From positions 1 to 64,000 of the forward strand of contig NZ_LTAX01000020.1 in assembly GCF_001639745.1 (NCBI RefSeq): DNA of 64,000 nt. The letters run 5' to 3'. Below are positions 48,472-59,267 of this stretch, in pieces; within the stretch, counting starts at the first letter, position 1, and each line of letters opens with the position of its first letter. A program made the translations under genes and the position numbers. The notes under the pieces were generated by a model. That model had not been told where the DNA came from. It made no database searches and was given only the letters and a program-made list of their open reading frames with translations. The stretch comes from Marinomonas gallaica. Its GTDB lineage: Bacteria; Pseudomonadota; Gammaproteobacteria; Pseudomonadales; Marinomonadaceae.

Positions 48472-49252
48472 GATCTACCTTCGTCAATTGAATAAACGCC
48501 ACCTCATAAGACAATGGAATGCCAAGCTGGGTTTGCAGCTGCTTGTATTGTAATTCAAAGGCTTTCCACTTAGAGGGCGATATAACACTGGAGTCTTCCA
48601 TTACAATCGAAGCTCCTACTTTTTTTAGTGAGTAAACGGCTTCTTTTACCGTAGGATAATGCACCGTCATGGTGTGCTGTTGCGCTTTCTGGATAAAAAA
48701 ACCAGCGGCTTTACAGTCGGCTAGAACCTTAGCCATGCTCGGGTAATGGTTATGATGCGAACGGCCGTCTACTCCCTGCCAAGCTATACTAAGTTCAGGC
48801 ATCGAGCCAGACACTAAAGTAGATACAAGAACTTGGCCTTGATCACTCAACACTCTAAACAGCTCACTAAAAAGCTGCGATGGCGTTAAACACCACTGAA
48901 TTGCCAAGCTGGACATCACGCCATCAAAAACACTGTTGGCAAAAGGCAAGGCTTCTGCATCTGCACACACGAATGCTGCACTGGGTACTCTTTGGCGTGC
49001 TTTGTGAATCATCGAGAAGGACAAATCCAGCCCGACCACTTGCTGACCTTTTAATACCGAAAGCGCTCGACCAGTCCCTGTGCCCAAATCAAGCCAACGT
49101 TGATCCATGACAGGGGAATACCACTCTACCAGTTGCGTTAAGACCTGCTCTTGGAACACCGCATATTGATCATAACTGTGCGCAGCTCGTGAGAAACTGC
49201 TCGCCACTTTTTGTTTGTAAACAATGTCTGAGTTAGTTAAACGTGTTGTCAT
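48464..49252 (-). CDS. bioC: Malonyl-ACP O-methyltransferase BioC
   Basis: Class I SAM methyltransferase that masks malonyl-ACP as a methyl ester so fatty acid synthesis can build the pimeloyl chain of biotin. Motif I is WLDLGTGTGRAL (about 54-65), followed by VVGLDLS and the SSLAIQWC segment characteristic of BioC. N terminus VASSFSRAAHSYDQYA is also typical. 262 residues. Overlaps bioH by 20 bases. Confidence 0.93.
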   Translation of the reverse strand: MTTRLTNSDIVYKQKVASSFSRAAHSYDQYAVFQEQVLTQLVEWYSPVMDQRWLDLGTGTGRALSVLKGQQVVGLDLSFSMIHKARQRVPSAAFVCADAEALPFANSVFDGVMSSLAIQWCLTPSQLFSELFRVLSDQGQVLVSTLVSGSMPELSIAWQGVDGRSHHNHYPSMAKVLADCKAAGFFIQKAQQHTMTVHYPTVKEAVYSLKKVGASIVMEDSSVISPSKWKAFELQYKQLQTQLGIPLSYEVAFIQLTKVDHG

Positions 49253-50039
49253 TAATGTACTGGGTTACCATCGCCACAAACTGTGACGGGTCTTCTAAGA
49301 AAGGTTGATGGGCCTGATTTGGTAAAGCCAACACCGTTTGCTGATAGTTCTTTGGCAACCACTGAATCACTTTTTCTGTATCAACCAATGCATCTTGAGC
49401 ACCAAACATATGTAAATTTGGTACATCCAGCAGTTCAATTTCGCGCCGCACATCTAATGTTTCCAGCAAAGCCAAACCACGAATTAATGCTTCTGGGTCG
49501 ATCAACTCTTTAGGCTGCAGACTGGACAAGGTTTTGGTTAAACCTTTCACGTCTGAGGCCCCCTGAGTCTGTAAAGTCAAAAAGCGGCGAAAGCCTTTCT
49601 CTGGCGTTTGCTTCACTAGATCGAAAAAGTGTGTGAACGCATCCGGCTCCATGCCAATTGGCCACTCATCGATAGCGGTAAAACACGGCGCACTTGCTAC
49701 CGATATTACCCCTTTTACGCAACTAGAACGTCGCGCAGCAACATAGTTTGCAATCATCCCGCCTAACGACCATCCGATCCACCAACAAGGCTTTGGCGCA
49801 GCGCGGAGCAACTGCTCAGCAAGTGCATCGATATCGTAGTTTGGCCCGAAGCGATTACGTTTATGCCAATTTGGATCCACGGAAACACCCGGTAAATTAG
49901 CTAATACCACATAAAAATGCTTACTCAGCTTAGTCGCCGTTTCATGAAAAACTTCTTTTGGCATAGCCCATCCAGGCACCAAAAAAATTGCGGGAAGGTT
50001 AGGGTCACCAAAGGTTTCGGTTTCAATCGGAGTTCGCAT
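49233..50039 (-). CDS. bioH: Pimeloyl-ACP methyl ester carboxylesterase BioH
   Basis: Alpha/beta hydrolase that removes the methyl group when the pimeloyl chain is complete. Nucleophile elbow GWSLGG, acid in FGAQDALVD, base in PNQAHQPF, and the BioH-like VASAPCFTAIDEWPIGMEPD segment. 268 residues. Lies between bioF and bioC, so a complete pimelate-making BioC-BioH route is encoded. Confidence 0.92.
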   Translation of the reverse strand: MRTPIETETFGDPNLPAIFLVPGWAMPKEVFHETATKLSKHFYVVLANLPGVSVDPNWHKRNRFGPNYDIDALAEQLLRAAPKPCWWIGWSLGGMIANYVAARRSSCVKGVISVASAPCFTAIDEWPIGMEPDAFTHFFDLVKQTPEKGFRRFLTLQTQGASDVKGLTKTLSSLQPKELIDPEALIRGLALLETLDVRREIELLDVPNLHMFGAQDALVDTEKVIQWLPKNYQQTVLALPNQAHQPFLEDPSQFVAMVTQYINDNTFN

Positions 50040-50045
50040 TTTTAA

Positions 50046-51230
50046 TCACTCAGACACATCGTTAAAGATGGCATCTAGGGTATCACACAAATGCACGACT
50101 TCCCCATGAGTGTGTTCAGCACTCAACGTAATGCGAAGCCTAGCAGTATTTGGTGGAACGGTCGGAGGTCGAATCGCTTTACACAAAATTCCTGCCTTTG
50201 CCAACGCAGCACTGATGTGCAGTGCATCATCACTTTGACCAATTAACATAGGCTGAATAGCGCTATCCGATGGCATCATCGGATACGGCCATGCTGCTGA
50301 TCGCTGTCGTAACAGCTGAATATGATTCGCTAGCTGCTCTCTACGCTGCTGACCTTCATCCGATCGAATCAGCTCTAGACTGGCTAAAACCGTTGCCGCA
50401 ATCGCAGGCGACATCGCTGTGGTGTAGATGTAGGGGCGCGCAAATTGGGTTAAATAATCGGCCATATCTTGAGAGCAAGCAACAAAAGCTCCGGCAACAC
50501 CAAATGCTTTACCAAACGTCCCCATTAAAAACGGTACATCTTCAGCACCTAAGCCATCTAAATCTATTGCACCTTTACCTTCATGCCCCATACAACCTAA
50601 ACCATGAGCGTCATCTACCACCAACAACCATTCATGCTCGCGAGCAAGTGAGGCCAATGACGCGAGCGGCGCTCTATCACCGTCCATACTGAAAATACCA
50701 TCTGTTGCCAGCACACCCGGCTGATCAAGAGATTGAAGGTGTTTTTGAGCACTGCTCACATCGTTATGTAAATAACGTTTAAAGGTTGCACCGCTGAGTC
50801 GAGCACCATCAATGAGCGACGCATGATTCAACTTATCCATCAAGACAGGGTGTCGTTTGCTCGCAAGCGCAGAAATAACCGCGAGGTTTGCCATGTAGCC
50901 GGTACTAAATAGCAACACACGCTCATACCCTAACCAACCTGATAATGCTTGCTCTAAGCGCTCATGTATATCCAAATGACCGCAGACAAGATGAGAAGCA
51001 CCACTGCCGACACCATATTGGTGTGCGGCGTCGGATAAGGTTTGTTTTAAATGAGGATGATTGGCTAAACCTAGATAGTCATTTGAGCAAAACGATAAAT
51101 AACGTCGATCGCCTTGCCTCATCCACGTGGTTTGCGGACTCGAAACAACTTGTGTAGAGCGAAATAAGTGCTGCTCTCGGCGCTCATCGAGCGCCTCGAG
51201 CATCCAAGCTGGTGTTTTAAACGGTGGCAT
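50046..51230 (-). CDS. bioF: 8-amino-7-oxononanoate synthase BioF
   Basis: PLP enzyme that condenses pimeloyl-ACP with alanine. Alpha-oxoamine synthase features: [31 protein letters not shown] and the PLP lysine in [13 protein letters not shown] use ATG 51230, which overlaps bioB by 14 bases (394 residues). The longest frame to 51275 would overlap bioB by 59 bases, and neither start has a strong ribosome site. Confidence 0.95.
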   Translation of the reverse strand: MPPFKTPAWMLEALDERREQHLFRSTQVVSSPQTTWMRQGDRRYLSFCSNDYLGLANHPHLKQTLSDAAHQYGVGSGASHLVCGHLDIHERLEQALSGWLGYERVLLFSTGYMANLAVISALASKRHPVLMDKLNHASLIDGARLSGATFKRYLHNDVSSAQKHLQSLDQPGVLATDGIFSMDGDRAPLASLASLAREHEWLLVVDDAHGLGCMGHEGKGAIDLDGLGAEDVPFLMGTFGKAFGVAGAFVACSQDMADYLTQFARPYIYTTAMSPAIAATVLASLELIRSDEGQQRREQLANHIQLLRQRSAAWPYPMMPSDSAIQPMLIGQSDDALHISAALAKAGILCKAIRPPTVPPNTARLRITLSAEHTHGEVVHLCDTLDAIFNDVSE

Positions 51231-52266
51231 CGTAGAAAAACTTGGCTTCGTTTTGTGCTTTAGCCTGAGCCGCAATCGCTTCCGTTACCGCTTCATCAGA
51301 CACATCGTGACGTCGTTCAGGTTGAATGCCCAACTTCTCGAATAACATACGATCTTTGTCTGCTTCAGGGTTGCCAGTTGTCAACAGCTTTTCGCCGTAG
51401 AAAATAGAGTTAGCGCCCGCCATAAAACACAAGGCTTGAGTTTGTTCACTCATACCTTGACGACCTGCAGATAAACGCACGTGAGACGTTGGCATAATAA
51501 TACGCGCTACAGCGATGGTTCGAATAAATTCAAATTCATCTAAATCATCAACATTTTCTAGCGGCGTCCCTTCTACTTTTACCAGCATATTAATTGGCAC
51601 ACTTTCTGGATGCGGTGTCATCAAAGCCAATTGACGTAATAAGCCCACACGATCTTTTTGCTCTTCTCCCAACCCCATAATACCGCCACAACACAGCTTC
51701 ACACCGGTATCACGAACATTAGATAACGTATCCAACCGCTCTTGATACGATCGCGTAGTGATAATACTGTCGTAAAACTCAGGAGAGGTGTCTAAGTTGT
51801 GGTTATAATAATCTAGGCCTACATCAGCTAACTGCTTCGCTTGCGCTTTATTCAGCGTCCCTAGCGTCACGCACGACTCTAAGCCCAGTTGTTTAACGCC
51901 TTTGATCATCTCTAACACATAAGGGAAGTCTTTTTCTGAAGGATGCTTCCACGCCGCGCCCATACAGAAACGCGTCGCACCTTCCTTCTTTGCAAGTGTC
52001 GCTTCTTCCAACACTTTCTGCACTTCCATTAACTTTTCTTTTTCCAATTCGGTATTGTAATGGCCACTTTGCGGACAGTATTTACAGTCTTCTGGACACG
52101 CGCCGGTTTTGATGGACAATAGAGTACTGACTTGCACTTCATTGGGTGCAAAGTTTGCACGGTGAACGGTTTGCGCATGGAAGAGCAAATCCATAAAAGG
52201 CATATCAAACAATGCTTGAACTTCTTGGCTAGTCCAGTCGTATCGAGGTTGAGTCGAAATATTCAC
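51217..52266 (-). CDS. bioB: Biotin synthase BioB
   Basis: Radical-SAM enzyme that inserts sulfur into dethiobiotin. [4Fe-4S] motif CPEDCKYC (cysteines about 57, 61, 64), second-cluster residues further on (GICCGG-type motif here [11 protein letters not shown]), and YNHNLDTS. 349 residues. GTG start at 52266 with GGAG eight bases upstream. First gene of the minus-strand bio run, with its promoter in the divergent gap. Confidence 0.97.
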   Translation of the reverse strand: MNISTQPRYDWTSQEVQALFDMPFMDLLFHAQTVHRANFAPNEVQVSTLLSIKTGACPEDCKYCPQSGHYNTELEKEKLMEVQKVLEEATLAKKEGATRFCMGAAWKHPSEKDFPYVLEMIKGVKQLGLESCVTLGTLNKAQAKQLADVGLDYYNHNLDTSPEFYDSIITTRSYQERLDTLSNVRDTGVKLCCGGIMGLGEEQKDRVGLLRQLALMTPHPESVPINMLVKVEGTPLENVDDLDEFEFIRTIAVARIIMPTSHVRLSAGRQGMSEQTQALCFMAGANSIFYGEKLLTTGNPEADKDRMLFEKLGIQPERRHDVSDEAVTEAIAAQAKAQNEAKFFYDATV

Positions 52267-52304
52267 CGCTATGGCTCCATCATTTTATTGTTGCAAGGAA
52301 CGCA

Positions 52305-52332
52305 ATACTAATGAACCACCCCCATCTGTCAA
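52305..52332 (-). promoter_or_regulatory. bioB promoter
   Basis: On the minus strand a perfect -35 TTGACA (52332 to 52327), a 16-base spacer and a TAGTAT -10 (52310 to 52305), about 40 bases before the bioB GTG. The -35 lies inside one arm of the BirA-like operator. Confidence 0.6.
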
Positions 52333-53030
52333 CTACATTGATAAACAAGGTTTACAAGAGGCTATTTTTAAATCAATGCTATGTTTGTGGCTTCAAGCAA
52401 GAAGGTTGCCTCTGCTCCAGCTGCACTACTTTTTTAAAACGAAACGACCACTGCTGTGATCGTTGTGCAAGCCCCACCCTGTCTCCTTTAGCACTATGTG
52501 GAGAATGCCAAAAAGAACCCCCCAGTTTCTCAAAAGCCATCGCGCCTTTTGAATACGAAGGTCTCTGTCGCGCTCTGATCACTAAGGCAAAATTTGAAAA
52601 CCAACCCCACCTACTGCGCCCTTTAATCAGTCAGCTTGCGGATCACATACTGCAACAGAACCAGCCTATTCCTAAACTCTGGAGTTATGTACCAACCGCC
52701 ACCAGTTCACTAATTGAACGTGGTTTTTGTCAAACCGAGTTTATGAGCCAACTGTTATTGAAACATCTGCGCCACTATCATCCCGATCTTAAAATCGAGC
52801 TAATAACAATAGAGCGAATAAAAGCAAACCAAGCGCAACACACACTAGCAAAACGCGAGCGTCATAAACTCACCCATAAGCACTTTTATGTGCCACAGAC
52901 ACCTTCCGAACCTGTTTTACTGATCGACGATGTCATCACGACAGGCAGTACTGTCAACGCTTGTGCCGAAGCTCTAACACTATCCGGAGCGCCAAATGTG
53001 ACAGTCTGGGCATTAGCAAGAACGCCATAA
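52311..53030 (+). CDS. comF: ComF family protein (phosphoribosyltransferase fold)
   Basis: 239 residues. N-terminal Cys-rich zinc-binding part (CYVCG, CLCSSC, CCDRC, CGEC, about 23-75), then a type I phosphoribosyltransferase-like fold with the PRPP-loop motif VLLIDDVITTGST (about 205-217). Members take part in DNA uptake or recombination in competent bacteria. The biochemical activity is not settled. It lies between divergent bioB and downstream bioA, as gntX/comF often does near bio genes. The first codons overlap the putative BirA operator. Confidence 0.88.
   Translation: MNHPHLSTTLINKVYKRLFLNQCYVCGFKQEGCLCSSCTTFLKRNDHCCDRCASPTLSPLALCGECQKEPPSFSKAIAPFEYEGLCRALITKAKFENQPHLLRPLISQLADHILQQNQPIPKLWSYVPTATSSLIERGFCQTEFMSQLLLKHLRHYHPDLKIELITIERIKANQAQHTLAKRERHKLTHKHFYVPQTPSEPVLLIDDVITTGSTVNACAEALTLSGAPNVTVWALARTP
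52326..52357. promoter_or_regulatory. Likely BirA operator
   Basis: A perfect nine-base BirA half-site GGTTTACAA at 52349-52357 faces a 6-of-9 match to the opposite half-site at 52326-52334, with a 14-base centre (E. coli has 16). The weaker arm contains the -35 of the bioB promoter, so bound biotin-BirA would block RNA polymerase. The site lies inside the first 16 codons of comF. Confidence 0.55.
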
Positions 53031-53116
53031 CAGTGAGCGCCATAGATATAGCGCCCCCTATAAAATTTCGATAGTATGCCGTTCAATTTGTTCACTCGTT
53101 GTATAGGCCAAACACC

Positions 53117-54406
53117 ATGAACCAAGAAGAGCACCAACATCTAACTGAGTTAGATAAACAACTGTTGTGGCACCCATACACTTCTATGAGCCATCCAACT
53201 CCCCATTACTTAGTAGAAAGCGCATCTGGCTGCGAATTCCATTTGGCCGATGGCCGCAGTCTAATTGACGGCATGTCTTCTTGGTGGAGCGTCATTCACG
53301 GTTACAATCATCCACAGATTAATCAAGCCTTACACCAACAAGTAGATCGGTTCTCACACGTTATGTTTGGCGGCCTTACTCACAAACCAGCGATTGAACT
53401 CGGGCAAAAGCTGGTGGCAATGACACCTGAATCATTAACACGGGTTTTCTTTTCCGATTCAGGCTCAGTCTCAGTTGAAGTCGCACTTAAAATGGCGATT
53501 CAATACTGGCACACACAAGGTCACCCCAATAAACAGCATTTTGCGACCCCTCGTTCTGGATATCATGGTGATACCTTTGCTGCTATGTCCGTCTGCGATC
53601 CAGTGAATGGTATGCACAGCATGTTCAACCAAGCACTGACGCCGCAATGTTTTGTCTCCCCGCCGCCAACGGGAATCGATACGCCACTTGATAAAAAATA
53701 CTTACATGAAATTCGTGAGTTATTTGCTGAACAACACGAGCATTTAGCGGGGTTCATCATCGAACCTGTCGTTCAAAATGCCGGCGGTATGCGTTTTTAC
53801 AACCCCGCCTATCTTGATGAAATCAGAGCACTGTGCGACGAGTTTAACATTTTGTTGATCTTTGATGAGATAGCGACGGGCTTTGGTCGAACAGGCAAAC
53901 TGTTCGCGACAGAGCATACCAATATCGAGCCTGACATCATGTGTCTTGGCAAAGCACTCACTGGTGGCTACATCACGCTTGCAGCGACACTTACCAATGA
54001 TAAAGTCGCTCTAGGAATCAGTGACCAAGATGGCGTATTTATGCACGGTCCGACCTTTATGGGGAATGCACTAGCCTGTGCGGCAGCCAATGCCAGTTTA
54101 GACCTAGTGAACAGTTATCATATCGAGGACAAAGTCCACCAAATTCAAGTATGGCTAGAAAGTGCGTTAAGCCCCTGTTTAGATTTAGAGATGGTGACCG
54201 ATGTTCGATGTCTTGGCGCTATCGGTGTCGTAGAACTGTCACACCCCGTAGATCTCCATAAAATTCAGCCACTGTTTGTCGAGCAAGGCGTTTGGGTTCG
54301 TCCCTTTGGCAAACTTATCTACCTAATGCCTCCTTACGTTATTACTCAAGAGCAAGTCACTAAGCTGGGCCACGCAATTCAGACAGTGATACAACAACAT
54401 TTTTAA
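53117..54406 (+). CDS. bioA: Adenosylmethionine-8-amino-7-oxononanoate aminotransferase BioA
   Basis: PLP enzyme that uses SAM as amino donor to make DAPA. Class III aminotransferase with [42 protein letters not shown] and the PLP lysine in [10 protein letters not shown]. The longest frame opens at TTG 53099. The ATG at 53117 has an AGG upstream and begins the conserved core (429 residues). It follows comF by 86 bases with no clear terminator, so it may share its promoter. Confidence 0.95.
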   Translation: MNQEEHQHLTELDKQLLWHPYTSMSHPTPHYLVESASGCEFHLADGRSLIDGMSSWWSVIHGYNHPQINQALHQQVDRFSHVMFGGLTHKPAIELGQKLVAMTPESLTRVFFSDSGSVSVEVALKMAIQYWHTQGHPNKQHFATPRSGYHGDTFAAMSVCDPVNGMHSMFNQALTPQCFVSPPPTGIDTPLDKKYLHEIRELFAEQHEHLAGFIIEPVVQNAGGMRFYNPAYLDEIRALCDEFNILLIFDEIATGFGRTGKLFATEHTNIEPDIMCLGKALTGGYITLAATLTNDKVALGISDQDGVFMHGPTFMGNALACAAANASLDLVNSYHIEDKVHQIQVWLESALSPCLDLEMVTDVRCLGAIGVVELSHPVDLHKIQPLFVEQGVWVRPFGKLIYLMPPYVITQEQVTKLGHAIQTVIQQHF

Positions 54407-54422
54407 TCCATCAGACAGACAT

Positions 54423-54452
54423 AAAAAAACGAGCCATTGGCTCGTTTTTTTC
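54423..54452. terminator. Bidirectional terminator between bioA and the chemoreceptor gene
   Basis: Seven-base perfect stem ACGAGCC/GGCTCGT (54429-54435 and 54439-54445) with a three-base loop, flanked by A-run on the left and T-run on the right. It serves bioA (plus) and the convergent chemoreceptor gene (minus). Confidence 0.9.
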
Positions 54453-54464
54453 GCATATCTAACG

Positions 54465-56027
54465 TTACTGCTTCATGCGCTCAGCTAAGTTACCTTGCTC
54501 GTAAGCTTCTTCTTCAATATGAGCAATATTCGAAACAATATTTTCCGCCCGCTCGATACTTTCAATGCTCAGCTGATCCACTTCCATCATTTGTTGACTG
54601 AGTGAACTGGCCACATCAGCTTGCTCTGCGGTAGCAGAATTAATCTGAGCCGTTGTCTCCACAATATGATGAATCGCTGCTTCTATGGCGTTCATGCTTT
54701 CAGCAACCTCATTCACACCTTGAACACCTTCATCAGCAACCGTCGCGCCTTTCACAATAGCCTCGAGGACAGCTTGAGTATTGCGTTTTAACTCTTCCGT
54801 TGTCGAGTGGATACTTTGAGTAGCATCTTGCGTTCGAATAGCAAGTGCTCGTACCTCATCCGCTACCACAGCAAAACCACGACCCGCTTCACCAGCTCGC
54901 GCTGACTCAATGGCAGCATTCAACGCCAACAAGTTAGTTTGCTCCGCGATGTCACTGATCGACTTAACCAAACCGTTAATAAGATCACTTTGTTTCGCTA
55001 AATCTTCTACTACATCTTTTGCAGAATTTACTTCAGCGTATACTTTCTGCATGGTTTCACCAGTATGCTTGGCCATCGCTCGGCTAGCTTTCGCTTTATC
55101 TTCCACCGACGCTGTATCTTCGGCAGCAATGCGAACATGGTCTGCAATTTGATTCACACTGGCTTGAAGTTGTGTACTCGCCGACACCACCGTTTGGAAA
55201 CTTTCACGCTGCTTATTAAAGTTTATTAAGTTAGATGTGACACTCTCTTTAGCATGCTCCGCTCGCTGCTGTAGCTGTTTCGAGCCCTCAACCAAACGAT
55301 GTCTAAATGTAAATGCAGCGGCATTTTTATGTAACTGAGAAAAACTGAGTGCCACATTGGGGCCAACCGCTTTAAAGTACAAATACTGACCGATTGGGTT
55401 GTGTGCTTCTGGAGGCAGCTTGGCAATCGTTGAACGCAAAGAGTGGCGCTGAGTTAGATTAAGTGACGCACCAACAACCGCTAAAATGGGCGATAGAATT
55501 TGCCACCATAACCAGGGTGAAAACAGCCCCATGATACCGAACACAACAAAAAATATTGCGTTTAACCATGTTTGACGCCACATCCATCCTTTAAAACGAG
55601 GCATACCTGGAACAGGGTGCTTACCCGCATTGACCCGCTCATACACCATTTGTGCATGGGCTTTTTGATCGTTGGTCACTTTTTGACGAACCGACTCGTA
55701 GCCAACCACCTTACCGTTATCAATAAGCGGGCTAACGTGCGCACTTACCCAGTAGTGGTCACCACTTTTACAACGGTTTTTTACAATCCCCATCCAGCTT
55801 CTACCGGCTTTTAAGTTTTCCCACATATCGGCAAACACAGCAGGCGGAACATCAGGATGACGAATCAGGTTGTGCGGTTGACCGACTAGCTCTTCACGCT
55901 CGTAACCAGCCACCTTACAGAAATCATCGTTTACGAAGGTAATACGACCCTTAGTATCCGTACTGGAAACTAAAGTATAGTTGGCAGGAAAATCATTTTC
56001 CCTGTTTGTAACAGACATCTTTCGCAT
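54465..56027 (-). CDS. Aer-like methyl-accepting chemotaxis protein with N-terminal PAS
   Basis: 520-residue receptor. PAS domain about 10-125 ([45 protein letters not shown]) of the Aer type, which in E. coli binds FAD and senses redox state. A hydrophobic region near 155-190 ([19 protein letters not shown]) anchors it without a periplasmic domain. The C-terminal signalling hairpin has the tip [19 protein letters not shown]. Aerotaxis or energy taxis is the likely role; the cofactor is inferred. Single gene; a weak sigma-28-like pair (TAAATCTT and AGTGATTA) lies upstream. Confidence 0.92.
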   Translation of the reverse strand: MRKMSVTNRENDFPANYTLVSSTDTKGRITFVNDDFCKVAGYEREELVGQPHNLIRHPDVPPAVFADMWENLKAGRSWMGIVKNRCKSGDHYWVSAHVSPLIDNGKVVGYESVRQKVTNDQKAHAQMVYERVNAGKHPVPGMPRFKGWMWRQTWLNAIFFVVFGIMGLFSPWLWWQILSPILAVVGASLNLTQRHSLRSTIAKLPPEAHNPIGQYLYFKAVGPNVALSFSQLHKNAAAFTFRHRLVEGSKQLQQRAEHAKESVTSNLINFNKQRESFQTVVSASTQLQASVNQIADHVRIAAEDTASVEDKAKASRAMAKHTGETMQKVYAEVNSAKDVVEDLAKQSDLINGLVKSISDIAEQTNLLALNAAIESARAGEAGRGFAVVADEVRALAIRTQDATQSIHSTTEELKRNTQAVLEAIVKGATVADEGVQGVNEVAESMNAIEAAIHHIVETTAQINSATAEQADVASSLSQQMMEVDQLSIESIERAENIVSNIAHIEEEAYEQGNLAERMKQ

Positions 56028-56114
56028 AACTTCTCTCGATAAATATATCTAATCACTGACACAACCATAAGATTTACATACCGTTTTAGCAACTAAAAGG
56101 CATCACTTTTTGCA

Positions 56115-57491
56115 CTATTCATCCGCAAAATCACGGTAGGCATCCGGTGCCAAATCTTCAAAACGCGTGAATTTGCCAATGAAGGCCAAGCGACAAGTAC
56201 CGATTGGACCATTACGCTGCTTACCAATGATAATTTCGGCAATACCTTTATGCGGCGTGTCTTCATGATAAACCTCATCACGATAAACAAATGAGATGAC
56301 GTCCGCATCCTGCTCAATCGCACCTGATTCACGCAAATCCGAGTTCACTGGGCGCTTATTTGGACGCTGCTCCAAACTTCGGTTAAGCTGCGAAAGCGCA
56401 ATAACAGGACACTCCATTTCTTTCGCAATGGCCTTTAATGATCGCGAAATTTCTGAGATCTCATTGGTTCGCCCCTCACTGTAGCCTGGAATTTGCATCA
56501 ACTGCAGATAGTCGATCATGATCATTGCCACACCACCGTGCTCGCGTGCAATACGACGCACACGTGAGCGCATTTCTGTTGGGCTAATCCCCGCGGTATC
56601 ATCGATGAAGAGCTTACGATCTTTTAGCATTTTCACCGCTGACATAAGTTTATCCCAATCCTCTTGAACCAATTGTCCAGAACGCATTCGAGTTTGGTCT
56701 ATTCGCCCCAAAGACGACAGCATACGCATCATCAACTGCTCAGCCGGCATCTCTAAACTAAACACTACCACTGGAATCTCACTGATCATGGTCGCATTTT
56801 CGACCAAGTTCATGGCGAATGTTGTTTTACCCATCGATGGACGGCCAGCAACGATAATCAGATCCGAAGGCTGTAACCCCGATGTCATCGCATCAAGATC
56901 AGTAAAGCCCGTACTCAAACCGGTGATCGAGCCCTCTTGATGGTACAACTCATCAATTTTATCTACGGTCTTACTGAGAATGTCGGCAACGATACGAGGG
57001 CCGCCTTTCTTATCTCCACCTTCTGCAAGCTGAAAGATTTGACGTTCGGCATCTTCCAGCACTTCCGCAGCCGTCATTCCTTCTGGCTGATAAGCTCGGC
57101 TATTGATGTCATTAGTGGTTGAAATAAGCCGACGCAATATGGAGCGCTCACGCACAATCTCAGCGTAAGAAGCAATATTAGAGGCACTAGGCGTCCCTTC
57201 TACAACCTCTATAAGATAGGTCACGCCGCCAATGTCTTCCAACTCTCCACGCTTATCAAGCCTTTCACTGATGGTAACCACATCGGCAGGTTCGGAGTCA
57301 TCCGCAAGACGAGCAATCACAGCAAAAATTGCACGATGTTCTGGACGGTAAAAATCATCCGCCATCACCAGCTCAGATACTTTTTCCCAAGCTTCCGGGT
57401 CAAGCATTAAACCACCAATAACAGAGCGCTCTGCCTCTATCGAATAAGGTGGTAGTTTAATAGAGGAGACTTCTGAATCTTCAAACTGCAC
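56115..57491 (-). CDS. dnaB: Replicative DNA helicase DnaB
   Basis: Hexameric 5'-3' helicase of the replication fork. N-terminal helical domain (PPYSIEAERSVIGGLMLDPEAWE), linker, and RecA-like domain (about 175-455) with Walker A GRPSMGKTTFAMNL, Walker B MIMIDYLQLM and the SQLNRSLEQRPNKRP loop. 458 residues. GTG start at 57491. No intein is present. Follows the ribosomal protein operon across a 164-base gap that holds a terminator. Confidence 0.97.
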   Translation of the reverse strand: MQFEDSEVSSIKLPPYSIEAERSVIGGLMLDPEAWEKVSELVMADDFYRPEHRAIFAVIARLADDSEPADVVTISERLDKRGELEDIGGVTYLIEVVEGTPSASNIASYAEIVRERSILRRLISTTNDINSRAYQPEGMTAAEVLEDAERQIFQLAEGGDKKGGPRIVADILSKTVDKIDELYHQEGSITGLSTGFTDLDAMTSGLQPSDLIIVAGRPSMGKTTFAMNLVENATMISEIPVVVFSLEMPAEQLMMRMLSSLGRIDQTRMRSGQLVQEDWDKLMSAVKMLKDRKLFIDDTAGISPTEMRSRVRRIAREHGGVAMIMIDYLQLMQIPGYSEGRTNEISEISRSLKAIAKEMECPVIALSQLNRSLEQRPNKRPVNSDLRESGAIEQDADVISFVYRDEVYHEDTPHKGIAEIIIGKQRNGPIGTCRLAFIGKFTRFEDLAPDAYRDFADE

Positions 57492-57597
57492 GTAACACTC
57501 TCTCGCAAATTGGATTGAAAAAAGGCATCAAAGCTTACCATTAAGCCTACTAAACATCAGCTAACGATCATGCTTAGGAAAGAAAAAAGACAGGCAT

Positions 57598-57631
57598 AAA
57601 AAAAGGCATCCCACTTACGTGAAATGCCTTT
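57598..57631 (-). terminator. Terminator after rplI
   Basis: Eight-base perfect arms at 57602-57609 and 57624-57631 with an inner CAC/GTG pairing. On the minus strand the stem is followed by a run of T. It lies 25 bases after the rplI stop and ends the rpsF-rpsR-DUF2232-rplI operon. Confidence 0.85.
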
Positions 57632-57655
57632 CTTTGAAGCTATAATTCCGAAGGA

Positions 57656-58102
57656 TTATAGAGCTACAACGTCTAGAGTAACTGTAGCAGTTACTTCAGA
57701 GTGTACCTGAACGTCGATCTCGTAAGAGCCTACGTTACGTAGAGCACCTTCTGGAAGACGTACTTCAGATTTAGATACTTCAGAACCCGCAGCAACAATC
57801 GCTTCAGCGATGTCACGAGTACCGATAGAACCAAATAGTTTACCTTCGTCACCAGCGTTAGCTGTGATAGTGAAAGTTTTGCCATTTAGTGTCTCAGCAC
57901 GTGCTTCTGCAGAAGCTTTACGCTCAGCAGCTTGAGCTTCAAGCTCAGCACGACGCTCTTCAAAAGTAGCCAAGTTAGCTTTGTTAGCCATCACAGCTTT
58001 TTTGTTTGGAATCAAAAAGTTACGCGCGAAACCTGGTTTAACAGTAACAACGTCACCGATACCGCCTAGTTTGCCGACTTTGTCGAGTAGAATCACATTC
58101 AT
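57656..58102 (-). CDS. rplI: 50S ribosomal protein L9
   Basis: Primary 23S rRNA-binding protein. N-terminal globular domain [19 protein letters not shown] with the long connecting helix ([22 protein letters not shown]) and C-terminal domain ([16 protein letters not shown]). Start set at ATG 58102, preceded by an AGGTG ribosome site; two or three extra codons upstream are unlikely. 148 residues, normal. Confidence 0.98.
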   Translation of the reverse strand: MNVILLDKVGKLGGIGDVVTVKPGFARNFLIPNKKAVMANKANLATFEERRAELEAQAAERKASAEARAETLNGKTFTITANAGDEGKLFGSIGTRDIAEAIVAAGSEVSKSEVRLPEGALRNVGSYEIDVQVHSEVTATVTLDVVAL

Positions 58103-58134
58103 CTCGATCACCTCTAAAATAAAATATCTAGCTT

Positions 58135-58992
58135 TTAATTGACGTCAGAAGGTTTTGATTGCATTCGTCCACGAATGTCTACAAAGCTATCGACCACCGC
58201 AAGGAAGATCAAAATATTCGCAAAATAAACACTCAGTACCAAAATACCAATCAGATAAAAAACAACCAGTCCAACAATCCCAATTTTTTTCAATGCCAGA
58301 ATACCGTGAACCAATGCAAGACCAGGAATCACTAATGCTGGAACAGCCGCTCGAGATAAAATCTCAAAACCGCCACCTAGGCTTTCACCAACCAACACCA
58401 TTGCTCCTAAGACCAGAGCAATAATAAGAGGGAGTCTAAATTCATGAAACTCCTTCTTTAGCCCACCTGGGTTGTACAAGCGCGATTGCCACCGGCGTGC
58501 TAAAAATAGCGCACCTACAGCAATATAAGCTTGAACCACTGACATGGCGATCACCGCTTGACGAACAATCATTTCCTTAGAAGGTATGTCTGTTTCGCCC
58601 TCATTGCTTAATACTTGTTGAATCAGTTCTGCAACTATATCCAACAAATTTGCCATGAGTAGTGGCTGAACCAAAGACGATATAGCGGCAAGTAAACTCG
58701 CCCCTAGCATCACCCAAGCCCAAGATACTTTTTCTCTTAGCACGAAAGCCAAAATAAAGGTATCGATCAACACCATGAGTGCTGTTGCATCACCTTGAAT
58801 ACCCCACAGCACAAGTGCTGGTAGGCCACCCCAAGCAATAACAGGTATTCCGTCCTTTACACCTTTTCGAAGTACTACCAGTCCAAGGACCGCAGCGCTC
58901 AGCCAAAACATCATTGGGATGATGCTACATAACGCTACCACAAGGATAGCATTCATGCGTTTTTTCATTACCCAGTTAGCTAAACCGCCCAT
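58135..58992 (-). CDS. DUF2232 family membrane protein
   Basis: 285 residues with about seven or eight hydrophobic helices, no signal peptide. The topology and its position between rpsR and rplI match DUF2232 (YybS-like) proteins seen at this place in Pseudomonas and relatives. Function unknown. It may be a substrate-binding membrane component, but nothing in the sequence proves this. Confidence 0.8.
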   Translation of the reverse strand: MGGLANWVMKKRMNAILVVALCSIIPMMFWLSAAVLGLVVLRKGVKDGIPVIAWGGLPALVLWGIQGDATALMVLIDTFILAFVLREKVSWAWVMLGASLLAAISSLVQPLLMANLLDIVAELIQQVLSNEGETDIPSKEMIVRQAVIAMSVVQAYIAVGALFLARRWQSRLYNPGGLKKEFHEFRLPLIIALVLGAMVLVGESLGGGFEILSRAAVPALVIPGLALVHGILALKKIGIVGLVVFYLIGILVLSVYFANILIFLAVVDSFVDIRGRMQSKPSDVN

Positions 58993-59014
58993 GAGATACT
59001 TCTTATATCACCTA

Positions 59015-59245
59015 TTAATTAAAGTGACCGTCAGTGTATGGAAGCAAAGCAATGTAGCGAGCGCGTTTGATAGCAGTCGCTAGCTGACGCTGGTAACGTG
59101 CACGTGTGCCAGTAATACGGCTAGGTACAATTTTACCAGTTTCAGTGATGTAACCTTTTAGAGTTTCTAGATCTTTGTAATCGATCTCTTTAACGCCTTC
59201 TGCAGTGAAACGGCAGAATTTACGACGACGGAAAAAACGAGCCAT
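59015..59245 (-). CDS. rpsR: 30S ribosomal protein S18
   Basis: 76 residues, basic: [41 protein letters not shown] and [21 protein letters not shown]. Forms a dimer with S6 in the platform of the small subunit. 22 bases after rpsF. Confidence 0.98.
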   Translation of the reverse strand: MARFFRRRKFCRFTAEGVKEIDYKDLETLKGYITETGKIVPSRITGTRARYQRQLATAIKRARYIALLPYTDGHFN

Positions 59246-59267
59246 AATGTATCTCCTAATTAATCAA

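Noticed and set aside
51231-51275. Longer bioF start at 51275
   Set aside because: It would overlap bioB by 59 bases and adds a basic stretch not typical of the family; no better ribosome site is seen.
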